From Anticarsia gemmatalis (Eukaryota > Arthropoda > Insecta > Lepidoptera > Erebidae): a stretch of DNA of 64,000 nucleotides. Position 1 is the stretch's first letter. Every line of letters starts with the position of its first letter. The stretch spans positions 7,447,501 through 7,511,500 of the forward strand of contig NC_134747.1 in the NCBI RefSeq assembly GCF_050436995.1. The letters run 5' to 3'. Positions 12,701 through 24,765 of the stretch are shown here, piece by piece. Both the position numbers and the translations under genes were made by a program. Under the pieces are notes generated by a model that was not told where the DNA came from, made no database searches, and worked only from the letters and a program-made list of their open reading frames with translations.

Positions 12701-15700
12701 AAAAGATAGGATCTGGAGCTTAGATCCCACGTCCTAATTTAATACAGACGATGTAACATTATTACGTTTGTCGTCATCGGTTTCAGCAAATTCCGTCGAG
12801 CCCGTACAATATTACCGACATTCATTTTTTGTGAGCGGTCTATTTCACCAGTCTAAATACTCGTCAGGCCACTTGTAGAAAATGACATAGTAGTCTGTTT
12901 ACGACGCTCCGCGCGTGTGATGTGGTTTTATCTCGAGCCCGAGGCTTGTAATGTTATGACAACGCTTTTTCTGTAATAGTGTAGCACTTGGATTATTACA
13001 CATATTATTAACAATATCATTAAATAAAGACGGAAGCACTTTAACTGTTTTTCAGATGCCTTTAATATTCACGTAAGGTATCTAAACTGATCCCAGCTGT
13101 ATTATATACTAAACACAAAGCCAATAACTATAGCTACATAGTTTCCCATGAAAATTGCTAATCAGGATATAGCCCTATAACCGAAATCCGACCTAAACAC
13201 ACCCTGCCAACGTAGTGGGTGCGAATTGATGGGATATGTTTTATATTAGTTTCCCAAAAGCGTTACATAAACCAGTCGACTTTATTATACGGTGAAAACC
13301 TCGCCAATGTTTACATTCAAAACAATCTTTGATCCTAATATTGACATTTTGCAAGTGTAACATGTGGCAAGCTTGTTATAATATTTGTTAAAGTTTTTCA
13401 ATCTTCGTTGTTGTTACAAAAATCTACTTATTTGAAAAATTTACAACTAAACAGTCTTTGTTTAAAACAAAATAAAATAGATGTAGGAAGTTTAGAGAGC
13501 ATATAAATTTTCAATCAATGTTATCTTTAATTATCGAAAATAATTAGATTTCATGGGTACCTTACCCTTTTAACACATATTATTATTTTGCTGTTGATAG
13601 TCTTTAAATCACCGCTAATGTTCTCCCTGTGACATTTATTGGCGAAAGATTCATCTTTTATTCAGAGCTATTGTAATTTCTAAGGAATATCAATATCGCA
13701 AAGTCAACTAATAATTGGTTGATTTAGGGATCACAATCAAAAGTTATGATTGCTTAATCCTTGTTAATTTATTCTTAAGTAAACAGCGTTAGCTCTGTGG
13801 GCAGTGAAGTTAATTTTGAATAAACTATGTAGCTGAACGCTATTAGGAACTTCAATATTGTGTGGAGCGTTGGATATTCGAACTACAATGAAAAATTCTT
13901 CCTTTGACAAAGGTGCGGTGAACAAAGTCGTGGTTGACAAAGTAACTTGGTCGCAAGTGATTGGTATTCGCCCCTCTGCAACTCTGGTCACAACTGTGAA
14001 CTACTACTGTACGGCATATAGTGGAAAGTTTCCATGTTCAATACATTAGTATTCTTTCCCTTGAGGTGCCATTGAACTTTCAACCCCGTGGAGATTTTGG
14101 ACTTCAAAGCTCACTTAGTACAATAGAAACATGGGCACAATGAGGGTATTAAAGATTCTGTGAAAAAGATAAAGATTCTGAAATAGAACCGTATTTTCAC
14201 CAGTACATATTTAATTAAAACCTTCTTTATTTGGTTTGTTTTGTAATTATAATGCTAGTTATATGTAAATTTCTAGTTGCTCAGCAATTTTAATTTAGCA
14301 ATATACTTAGTTTATTTTTAGGATAATATTTAGTAAACAATAATATACTTTCACGATATTGCAACAAACATCGATTAGTATTCACGGGTTTGAACCGAAT
14401 ACAATTACTCTGTTGAATTCAATTTCAACAATCTGACACGTTGATTAAAAAACTCTAGCATGCGTAACACAATTAATAAATCGTCACGGTTCACGCATCG
14501 AACTTTGGCAATCCCTTCTAATTTTATCAAACAATGAAACGCAGGCGTTTACAAGTATAATAGTATTATCACGTACAATGCCGATGTTCGTTAGAAATGT
14601 ATTGAAATATACAGTTATGTTGAAAGAAGCCTCGTAAATACAATTACGTGTTAGGATATTGGGTTTACGTGATTGGCATTAATTGCGGAACCGGCATGAT
14701 TGCAATGGAGCCTTGTTTGTGGTCGATTTAAAATGTATGTGTTAAAATGATATGACATAATTTATTTATTTACAATAGAGGTATAAGGCAATTCTCGACA
14801 GTCATATATCGGCTAATTGACAACTTTATAAAACATTTCCAATGAATAAAATAAAAAAGGTTTTCGCTTTTAAGTGACCAGTTTCGCTTTAAGTAAGTTT
14901 ATGCTTATTCATTTAAAAAAAAAAAAGTTTATAGCGAACAGACAGGCAGACTCAGGTGGGCGGCTTTGTTTTAAAACATCAATTGATGATTACTTATTTC
15001 GCTTAAATATCAAACCTTAAAATAGAACCTAATCAAACGGCCCCTTTCTAGGAGAAGGATTAGCACCTGAAAGGTTTGAACTTGTAGTGTAGGTATTGTT
15101 TACATTATTTGATTGTTATTTTACGTGGGAGTACTACAATGTAGGGTTATATTCGTATTTGGGTCGGCGAGGACACAAGTTTTATTTGGTGATAAAGTAG
15201 TTCATTCTAGACCTCAAAGTACACAAAAGTACCTACTCAGTTACTGTTTAGGAGTGTAAAAAGGTTCTGCATTTACATTATATTTATACAGGGTGTCCCA
15301 AAACTCAACGATAATCCGTGACAAGATGAAAGGCCAAGTCATACCGGTTCCAGGAAAAATAAAAAAAAAATTCCATATCACTTAGTTCAGCAATAATAGA
15401 CACTTTTCAAAAAAGTTGAAATTTCACACCCTTGGTCGCATTTTCAAGTCCTGTGATCACCAATGTCACAATTTAGCTGTGTTTTTTTGAATTTCGTGAT
15501 CTTCATTAAATATGCTATTAATCGAAAAACAAATTAATGCACAAAACATTGTTAATTTAATAAAAAAAGTTAAGTTTTAGTGAGTCATGGTTCACAAAAA
15601 TATCGTTAGTTAACTTTGACGCTTCATTTTGAAAAAAAAATGTACTACACTACCCTTGGCAAGTTATTTTAAAAGTTGGCGCATTTAATCAAGATTTCAA

Positions 15701-15704
15701 AACT

Positions 15705-15956
15705 GTGCAACACTTGTCACTTTTCTTGCCATTAAAAATGTTATTTTTATTTGAACGACGAGTATACTCGAAAATGGACGAACGCAGTGGTACAATTGTA
15801 TGGCGTCCTCGTTCCCGCGATCTAAATCCAGTAGATATTTTTTACTGGGAATGCGTAAAAGAAAAACTCTATTTGAAATCAATACAAAATCTATCAGAAC
15901 TTCGCCAGAAAATTGACACTGCGTCAGAGGTAATAAATGCAAGGAATTTTGCTTGA
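15705..15956 (+). pseudogene. Transposase C-terminal fragment, left arm of copy 1
   Basis: An open frame encodes GTIVWRPRSRDLNPVDIFYWE followed by a Lys-rich helix and NLSELRQKIDTASEVI. This is the region after the second catalytic aspartate of mariner-like transposases, where PRSPDLNP-x-D-x-x-x-W carries the third acidic residue (Asp). The DNA-binding N-terminus and the first catalytic residues are absent, so it cannot be a working transposase. SPDLNP reads SRDLNP here, a change absent from copy 2. Confidence 0.75.
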
Positions 15957-16219
15957 CTGGTGCAAAGGTCTTTTGTAAGGCGTTGCAGAGCCTGTATTCG
16001 TGCCAGAGGAAAACAATTCGGAATTACTTTAGTTTAAGGAGAATAATTTAATAAGAACGATGGTTCGTTCATTCTTTTTTTTTTATTATCATTACCTATT
16101 ATGTTTATTACATTAAATATTGGTTATGGACTGACTCAATTACATCTTTACTAAAAATAATTGCTTTCCTCTGGCACGAATACAGGCTCTGCAACGGCGT
16201 ACAAAAGATCTTTGCACCA

Positions 16220-16475
16220 GTCAAGCAAAATTCCTTGCATTTATTTCTTCTGACGCTGTGTCAATTTTCTGGCGAAGTTCTGATAGATTTTGTATTGATT
16301 TTGAATAGACTTTTTATTTTATACATTCCCAGTAAACAATATCTACTGGATTAAGATCGGGGGAACGAGGAGGCCATACAATTGTACGACTGCGTTCGAT
16401 CCATTTTCGAGGATACTCGTCGTTCAAATAAAAATAACATTTTTAATGGCAAGAAAAGTGACAAGTGTTGCACAG
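16220..16475 (-). pseudogene. Mirror-image transposase fragment, right arm of copy 1
   Basis: The reverse complement repeats the 15705-15956 coding segment (proline-rich DLNPVD motif, IQNLSELRQKID) with scattered differences. It exists because the element is a palindrome, not as a separate gene. Confidence 0.7.
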
Positions 16476-17364
16476 TTTTGAAATCTTGATTAAATGCGCC
16501 AACTTTTGAAATAACTTGCCAAGGGTAGTGTAGTACATTTTTTTTTCAAAATGAAGCGTCAAAGTTAACTAACGATATTTTTGTGAACCATGACTCACTA
16601 AAACTTAACTTTTTTTATTAAATTAACAATGTTTTGTGCATTAATTTGTTTTTCGATTAATAGCATATTTAATGAAGATCACGAAATTCAAAAAAACACA
16701 GCTAAATTGTGACATTGGTGATCACAGGACTTGAAAATGCGACCAAGGGTGTGAAATTTCAACTTTTTTGAAAAGTGTCTATTATTGCTGAACTAAGTGA
16801 TATGGAATTTTTTTTTTATTTTTCCTAGAACCGGTATGACTTGGCCTTTCATCCTGTCTCGGATTATCGTTGAGTTATGGGACACCCTGTATATGTAGGT
16901 TAGAAGGCTTATGCTACATCACATTTTTATGGAAAATAATGTGCCCAACACAAAAACCGCAGTGAGTAAAGAAAGCTAAATTTATAGCTTTTATTTATTA
17001 CACAAGCCCATCACAACTATGTTTAATTTTAGAAGTAAATTAATATGTAAACTAGTACTACCCGCTGAGTAGGTATGTAAAAATGAATTTACGTTGTGAA
17101 ATTTAAATTCCACTTGGACTCAAAACTAAGCTAGTTAGTGATTTGGCGTACGAGCACTTCGTACTGAACTGGGCGATAAAATCCCTGACAACTGTGACTT
17201 CTAATACTGCTTAGTTCTCTCGATTTCCCGAGTTTTCTGTGTGGAGTCTGTGCAGCTTATTGTTTAGTTTAACCCACCATTTTCTAGATTTTCTAGCACC
17301 ACGTCACATTGTGTTACAAAGCTTTATTAAGTTTAACGTTTTTAAACTCACGCGACTAGTACAC

Positions 17365-17443
17365 ATAATATTATAATGCAACGGGTCTTATACGCGATTG
17401 TCGGTGTTAATCGCGTATAAGACCCGTTGCATTATAATATTAT
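17365..17443. repeat. Perfect 35-bp inverted repeat with 9-base loop
   Basis: The left arm 17365-17399 and right arm 17409-17443 are exact complements. The arms run from ataatattataatgc to tatacgcgatt, and the loop is gtcggtgtt. The upstream flank (gtttaacgtttttaaactc) resembles, in reverse complement, sequence just after the long hairpin at 42954, suggesting members of one hairpin-MITE group. Confidence 0.9.
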
Positions 17444-18132
17444 CTTTATTAAGCTTATCAAGAATCCGTATGGGGTCACAGAATATAAAAGCTAGCAACA
17501 AAATATACGGTAATTGACTACGTTTGTGGTGATGAAGTAAGGAGTGACGGTAGTAAAGTTTTGGTTTAATACATAAATGCTTATTTCAAAATATTGTAAA
17601 CCGTTCAATTTCAAGCACTAAATTTATATTATAGTGCGTATGTTTTAAACTGGTCTGAAACTAGGTACATCGTGATAAAAAATAGTGCCCGGTCTAGCTT
17701 TTGAAATCACTGAAAGCAATTTGTAGAGACATTTTTTCTAGCGTCGAGCTACTATTCTAATCTCTATTACGGCGCAGTATATGGTAATTAAAGTGAGTGA
17801 GGGACAAATGTTCTTCTGTAATAGTTTTATCGTGATAATACACGACGACCGCATTTTATAAACGTCATGCGTGTTATAAACCCACGCATTATTCTCTTTG
17901 TGTCGCATGACCGCCATGCTCGGCTCCAGAAGTTTTCCACTCGCCTTCACATCAAACACCGACTTAAAAGTAACCGAGTACGAAATTTTCTACTTTTACT
18001 TAAAACTGCTAAGTAAGTATGGCAGGTTTTAACTTACGAGAAAAGAGTATCCTTTCATTTTTACCAGCTTTTTCACTTTGAATTTTAGATGTAAGCTGTT
18101 TTTATGAACGGTATTTAGGTAAACATTAAAGT

Positions 18133-18392
18133 CTTCTTCTTCTTATCGTATGGTTAGTGGTCAACCTAGTGTCAAAGTTGTTCAAGCCGCCCGAAGGCCT
18201 TTGACATGGCTTAACGACTGTTATCTTAGTAGACAACAGCCAGGACCGACTTTTAACGTGCCCTCCGAAGCACGGAGACGCCCAGTTCAAATACCACTAT
18301 GCGGTCACCCATCTATAGAGTGACCGCGCCAAGGGTTGCTTAACCCACAGATCGTTTACCGACCGGTGAGCGCAACTGGCTATGGGCGCCTC
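18133..18392 (-). mobile_element. 5S rRNA-headed SINE, family A, copy 2
   Basis: Full-length minus-strand copy. Read on the minus strand it starts gaggcgcccatagccag, has the 5S-like block ggttaagc...ggcgcggtc...atgggtgaccgc, and ends in (GAA)n. It is flanked by a perfect 11-bp duplication AACATTAAAGT (18122-18132 and 18393-18403), direct evidence of retroposition. Confidence 0.88.
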
Positions 18393-18898
18393 AACATTAA
18401 AGTTAGATCCTCGTAAATAAACTTAGGTACTAGTGTACTACTTTAAAAGCTTTCTGGGTTACTGATGTTACCATTTCATTCGACTCTTAGACATATTTAT
18501 ACTAGCTTGTTATTGAACCAAAGTAAATGTTTATTTGAAACTTTTTATCTTTGTGAGGCTTCTGAGATAAGGACAAAAACGACTATTCCTGAATAATTTT
18601 GTTGTAAATAAATAAAGCAGTAAATCAGACAGTGTGACCTTTAAAATATTCACCGCTCAAATTACAGACCTCACAGACCCGTTGTGCATCTTAGAATTAT
18701 GTGTTATGCCGCGAAAGTTTAAACGCGTTTATTCTTTTGTAACAATTCAAATGGACTTCACGCACTGGCTACTAACCACGAAATTTCGGAAATATACGGA
18801 TATTTCATATATAAGTACGGACTTATATATTACTTATCCGTGCTCTTTTCATGAAAGCGATGTTTACAAATGACTATAACAAGGTTTGAAACAATTAT

Positions 18899-20066
18899 AT
18901 GCCATCAAAAACATTCTGTAAAAACCTCAAGTCTCGCCGTAAAAAGTTGTGAGATCTATATAATACCAAGTCGATTAATCTATTTAGTCTCTACTTAAAG
19001 GACCTTCTGTCTTAAGTTATTACGTTTGTTATTATCATGCCAATTTAAAAAAAATACCTCTAAAACAAATAGACCGACCTGGCCATCGCATGATTTGATT
19101 ATTAGTATGTATCACACTACACAGCACGACGAGAAGTTAATGCTCCTGAAATGTTAATGGCGAATTTGTGTTTTCTTGCGATGACCAAGTCGATATATTT
19201 GTTTTAAAGGTATTTTTTTTTAAATTGGCATGATAATAACATACGTAATAACTTAAGACAGAAGGTCCTTTAAGTAGAGACTAAATAGATTAATCGACTT
19301 GGTATTATATAGATCTCACAACTTTTTACGGCGAGACTTGAGGTTTTTACAGAATGTTTTTGATGGCATCCCACTTCTTTTTGTAGAGCGATTAGAGCAA
19401 ACATAAGTCCAATTTGTATGGAAAGCCGTATTTGTTTCATAATTCAACATATTTTCCTATGGGAATGTTGTTCAGTTTCATGGGCTAAACACCCTTACCC
19501 ACCCTGTACCCCCTCCCGTTATGTCTCATATAGTAGATACATATTTACACCTATTTGTTTAATTTTCTACAGAAATAATAATTTAATTCATTAACTGCAA
19601 AAGTAACCTTGTAATCTTATACATTTATATGGGATTACTAAGTTATTGTTGCAGTTAGTGTATTTAGAAAACTTGACCGAAATTAGAAAATATTGAATTT
19701 TTCCCATGATTAAGACACTAAACCCTATTTGTATTCTAAATTTTAAGCTTCTAAGTCTGCTAGAAGTACCTTAGACTTTTGATGATCGGTGAGTCAGTGA
19801 GTCAGTGAATCAGTGAGTGACAAAATTCAAAATTTTAACAAGTTGTCATTCTTAAACTACTGGTTCAAATTGACTGAAATTTTAAATATACCGTGTTTAT
19901 ACAATGACTGATTAGTTGCTGAAAATCCAGGCTTCTTGTATTATCCACTACGAAATTATAGGGGTGTCAAAAATAGCCCGAATCGCTTCGAGAAAAGGAT
20001 GTTATGTTACGGCCGTGCCGCTTTTTTTTTTGCTCGACTTGCGGGGGCACTTTCGGGGCCCCAGAT
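18899..20066 (+). mobile_element. Helitron-like non-autonomous element with inverted arm, copy 1
   Basis: Shares about 1.17 kb with the copy at 59636. The first part is an inverted repeat (18899-19078 against 19189-19369). After it come a body, a GTGAGTCA-type mini-repeat at about 19789, and a 3' end with gggggcac...ccccagat. The GC-rich 3' hairpin and lack of terminal inverted repeats or poly(A) resemble Helitron-like elements, but the usual CTRR terminus is not evident. Confidence 0.65.
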
Positions 20067-21053
20067 TATGTAAGTGTCATACAAACTGTGATATCACATC
20101 ATCACAATTCACACAAAAGTTTATATACGGTTTATACATAGTTTAGTAACTGTACTTTAGTAAAACTTCTTGTTGAAGACAAAGATACGTAACGTACGTA
20201 GGCGTGATTATTAAATACTGTTGCAACGTCTGAACGCTTCGCCTGAAGGGTTTCCTTTGTAAAAACAATTCCTTTCTTCTAACAGCGTGTAAATCAATCG
20301 GTTGGGAATTTTGAGAGGCGGAAACTGAACATAATTGGTATTTGGTTTCCTTTCACTAGCCTCGTCTTTTGAGTGAAACACCCTTCTGTAAAACAAAAGA
20401 ATTCGTTCTAACAACATTATATTTTTTTCCCTACCTGTTGTACTCTATTACGTCAATAAAATATATTGTATCATTTTTATTGCGTTCACACGCTACAGGC
20501 TCACTTAAAATGACGATACTGCATTTCGAAGAAAAAACGGTTGATATGAAACAAAATAATTAGAAATTATGTGATCCCCTACATATTTGGATTTAAGAAA
20601 TAAAACCAAAGTCATATATTTTTAGGAATTTTATGGAATGATTAATACATATTAGAAGTACGCAAAGTACTAGGCATACTATAATGGACTTAATGTTGCC
20701 TAAAGTTTAGTTAGTACACTCATTTAGCTCCAGTTTGTCTATTGCCTATTCAACACTGAAAGCGCAATTACGGATTTAATTGTGAATGTCTGTGTGTGCT
20801 GTTCGAACACCGCAAGTCTTAATAAGCGGATAGGAGAGCCAGGTGAAAATTAGGCTGTAATTTTGTGCTCAAATGGCGACAGGATGCGGTGCTACTGTGC
20901 AAGAATTTGCCTTGGCTGCAGTTCACACTACAGTATATCGATACTACTATACCGACGGTATTCAATGTTATTATCAATCCGGTGTAGCAATCATACACTA
21001 ACATTATTTAGAACTGCGTAGTCTAGATGAAAATGTAAGTCTTGTATTTATTT

Positions 21054-21284
21054 CCGGTTGGGACGCGGAGTATCCAATTGGAGGTACCGCGTCCTGGCCA
21101 CTTTATGGTGACTGTTGAAGGAACACCGTCAGGTTTTTAGTCGGTATGCCCAAATTTAAAAACCGGAACGCCTAGCCGGCGGGAGAGCCCGACAGATCCC
21201 CGCTACCTCCCTGGAGCGGGACATGCAATAATGCATTTTCCTGACGCAAAAAAAAAGAAATAAATAAAAAAAAAATAAAAAAGA
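21054..21284 (+). mobile_element. 5'-truncated non-LTR retroposon with 17-bp target duplication
   Basis: The body is GC-rich (gacgcggagtatccaattgg, cctagccggcgggagagccc) and ends in an A-rich tail. AAGTCTTGTATTTATTT occurs at 21037-21053 and again at 21285-21301, a perfect 17-bp target site duplication. This is a classic product of target-primed reverse transcription, probably a LINE 3' UTR. I recognise the sequence as a repeated lepidopteran element but cannot name it. Confidence 0.85.
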
Positions 21285-21510
21285 AAGTCTTGTATTTATT
21301 TAGACGCAGTGGTAAAATGAATTACAAACTCGAAGAAAAGTCTTTCGCGGGAACATCCGAGTAATTCAGGTCAACGGTTATTTTGTATTGGAAAAAGTGT
21401 TTCAAGAAAACTTTTAACTGAAATGGTCTTTTAGAAAAAGTTTATAGAAAAATACAAGTCAGAACCTCTGGTAAAAACATAAGAAGCACAAGTAAGAAGC
21501 AGAATTATTT

Positions 21511-21611
21511 TATACTTATGTATAAATAGAGGCTTTGACACAAATTAGGATATAGGGATTCAATACTTATGTATAAATATTAAATATAGGCTTTGACACA
21601 AATTAGGATAT
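21511..21611. repeat. Imperfect direct duplication
   Basis: Two units containing atacttatgtataaata and ggctttgacacaaattagg lie back to back, the second with a 7-base insertion. A local duplication unrelated to a recognised element. Confidence 0.8.
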
Positions 21612-23356
21612 CAACATGGATGAATACGAAAAGCGTCATTATTGATACCAAATCTCTTCATTAATTTATATTCATTGAATCTTGGTTCGTTCTACTTTTT
21701 TATATGCAGGCACAAATAAATGTGGCTCAGATTTTGAACGTGAAGCATCGTTACCGTGAGGTTCACGCGCCATTAAATGAGCAACCATACGGGTGTACGA
21801 CGGAATATCGAAGCAAAAAATATAATTGATGTACTATGTAGATCTCATTCGTATGTGAACAATATCACAATGCGTAAGCATAATGCTTGTATATGTTCTT
21901 TAATTAATAAGAATATTTATTTTATATTTGTCGGTGATTTATATTATAATGTCGTTCTTATTAATAAAATATGAATGTAGATTTTTTGTAAATATAGTGA
22001 CTGCTTTCAGTTTAATAATTATTTTTCACGATTACTCTTTCTCATTTCCAAGCATGTAAGTTATTGAACTTAAGGTCAACCCGGCTAAAGATACTAGTCC
22101 ATAAAAACATTATACCTCTGAAGATGTTTGTTTATTATTATAATGATATGCGCGTTACCCATACAAAAACTGCCACGACACTGTTGACAAACATGGCTAT
22201 TTTAGATGATTCATGAAACCCCTGAAAATTATACATTGATAAGGCTCATGGTTTCGTTGCGTAGGAGTAAACAAATGTGGAGGATAGAGCACTTTTGATT
22301 ATGTTACTCGCAACAAGGGTCACCCGTAGCCACAGGGAAATATTTCACGTCGGCATGACGGTTTAAAGAGAATATAATCTGCCGTGTTTGTTGCCCCTGT
22401 CGACCCAAGTGTTTCTACTATGTTATCTATGTCATTCGGTTGTTATTAAAAATCACCTGCCAGTATCACCTCAGTCCTGGCAAATAATAATTATTCAAGA
22501 TCATATTTTGCTGAAAACATAAGACATATTTATTCAAGAGCTAATTCCACCAAGTATGTGACAGGTGCAATATCACAGAATCCATGACGAGTTCGTTTTA
22601 TGTCGTTTTGATTTACTCTTTTATTTACGCAGCACCAGAATTCCTACTGTATTTATGGATCTACTTATATTCAGTATGTAACAAATATATAAAGAGTAAA
22701 ACCTGTATGAATAAACTCAATATCCAAAATGAGTCTTGGCCCTGCTCCAATGTACCTACCATATTTTCAATTCACTAGAAATAACTTTGTGGAAGAATAG
22801 AATGAATAGATAATGTTTTAAAATACTTAATTAAACGAGGATTCCAGTAAATTAGTAGTGTTGTATGTTTAGTTTTATCTGCTAGAGAAAGGTTAGCAAT
22901 AGTCCGGAGATCGGATTTGTTATTGGCAGATGGTAATGACCCCACCGTTTGTCCTATGGGACCTCACATAAATAGAGAAATATATTAAACAGCCAACCTT
23001 CCGTGAAATGAGGTTGTAAGGTACCCGCGGGTATTAAGGCCTAGCTAAGGGAGATTTGTAATAAAATGAAGAATATCCAATATAATCAACCAGTTTTTAT
23101 AATAATCAGTCATGTACTTATATTACTACCGAGTTTAAACAAAAAATAGCTTCTAAAGCTGAAAACTAAAACATTATATCACTTTTAAAAAAACGCTGTC
23201 TTTAGGCCTTATTATAATAGGGTAGGGTAAAAAGGCCTATACTATAAACTATTCAAAAATCAACTTAAACTAAGAAAATTAGTATTTTTGACATCAATAA
23301 TCATTAACATAAGGCAATAGAAAGCATAGTAGTCTTAATAAATTAAAAAAATGTCC

Positions 23357-23568
23357 TTATTCGCATCCATCAGGACATTGAAAATCATCAGTATATTCTG
23401 CAGTCAAACCGACACATTCTTCGTGGTACCACTTAGAGCATCGCGAACATTGCCTCATAGCATCATCCATTCTATCTTATTTGCAGGCATGACAGTACCG
23501 ATCATTTTTTTTTTGTGATTTATTTTTGTCCGATCGCCTTCTGACCACAATGCTCGTTTGGGAGGCAT
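23357..23568 (-). pseudogene. Broken transposase relic: MPPKR start fused to a PHD-finger end
   Basis: On the minus strand a start codon gives MPPKRALWSEGDR. After a run of adenines the frame shifts and reads YCHACK, a stop, then DRMDDAMRQCSRCSKWYHEE and CVGL...FQCPDGCE before TAA. The spacing of cysteines and histidine is a C4HC3 PHD finger, often seen at the C-terminus of pogo-type (DDE_1) transposases. The start and end of a transposase joined with the catalytic core missing indicates an internally deleted copy. The frameshift and in-frame stop show it is dead. Confidence 0.6.
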
Positions 23569-24086
23569 CGTGACTGTAAGCACTAAAAACAATAATATAT
23601 AAATTGAAAATATAAACTACGTATACAGGGTGTCCCAAAACTCAACGATAATCCGAGACAGGATGAAAGGCCAAGTCATACCGGTTATAGGAAAAATAAA
23701 AAAAAAATTCCATATCACTTAGTTCAGCAATAATAGACACTTTTCAAAAAAGTTGAAATTCCACACCCTTGGTCGCATTTTCAAGTCCTGTGATCACCAA
23801 TGTCACAATTTCACTGTGTTTTTTTTAATTTCGTGATTTTAATTAAATATGCTATTAATCGTATAACAAATTTATGCACAAAACATTGTTAATTTAATAA
23901 AAAAAGTTAAGTTTTAGTGAGTCATCTTTCTCAAAAATATCGTTAGTCAACTTTGACGCTTCATACTGAAAAAAAATGTACTACACTACCCTTGGCAAGT
24001 TATTTCAAAAGTTGGCGCATTTAATCAAGATTTCGAAATGGTATAGCACTTGCCACTTTTCTTGCCATTAAAAATGTTATTTTTAT

Positions 24087-24293
24087 TTGAACGAAGAGTA
24101 TCCTCGCAAATGGATCGGACGCAGTGGTACAATTTTATGGCATCCTCGTTCCCCCGATCTAAATCCAGTAGATATTTTTTACTGGGAATGCATAAAAGAA
24201 AAAGTTTATTCGAAATCAATACAAAATCTATCAGAACTTAGCCAGAAAATTGACACAGCGTCAGAGGAAATAAATGCAATGAATTTTGATTGA
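24087..24293 (+). pseudogene. Transposase C-terminal fragment, left arm of copy 2
   Basis: Encodes an NEEYPRKWIGRSGT stretch, then HPRSPDLNPVDIFYWE, KEKVYSKSIQNLSEL and QKIDTASEEI. This is the C-terminal third of a mariner-like DDD transposase, and the third catalytic Asp is in DLNPVD. The N-terminal part is missing, so it is inactive. It is better preserved than in copy 1. Confidence 0.8.
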
Positions 24294-24558
24294 CTGGTGC
24301 AAAGGTCTTTTGTAAGGCGTTGCAGAGCCTGAATTCATGCTAGAGGAAAACAATTCGGAATTACTTTAGTTAAAGGAGAATAATTAAATAAGATCGATGG
24401 TTCGTTCATTGTTTTTTTTTTAATTATTATAACCTATTATGTTTCTTACATTAAATATTTGTTATGGACTGACTCAATTACCTCTTTACTAAAAATAATT
24501 GCTTTCCTCTGGCACGAATACAGGCTCTGCAACGGCGTACAAAAGATTTTTTCACCAG

Positions 24559-24765
24559 TCAAGCAAAATTCCTTGCATTTATTTCTTCTGACGCTGTGTC
24601 AATTTTCTGGCTAAGTTCTGATAGATTTTGTATTGATTTCGAATAAACTTTTTCTTTTATGCATTCCCAGTAAAAAATATCTACTGGATTTAGATCGGGG
24701 GAACGAGGATGCCATAAAATTGTACCACTGCGTCCGTTCCATTTGCGAGGATACTCTTCGTTCAA
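24559..24765 (-). pseudogene. Mirror-image transposase fragment, right arm of copy 2
   Basis: Minus-strand frame almost identical to 24087-24293, differing at only a few residues (for example KWNGRS for KWIGRS, NARNFA for NAMNFD at the end). Part of the palindrome. Confidence 0.8.

Larger units (their letters stand above)
15289..16889. mobile_element. Palindromic mariner-like element, copy 1
   Basis: 1601 bp between TA dinucleotides, with termini CAGGGTGTCCCA and its complement. The element is one large inverted repeat: arms of about 730 bp (15289-16018 and 16160-16889) around a loop of about 140 bp. Each arm carries the C-terminal part of an IS630/Tc1-mariner-type transposase. A second copy lies at 23626. 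TA flanks and family structure point to a non-autonomous fold-back derivative of a mariner-like transposon. Confidence 0.88.

Noticed and set aside
13764..14049. Overlapping open frames on both strands
   Set aside because: The minus-strand frame looks mildly protein-like, but I recognise no domain, splice sites or repeat context. Not enough to call.
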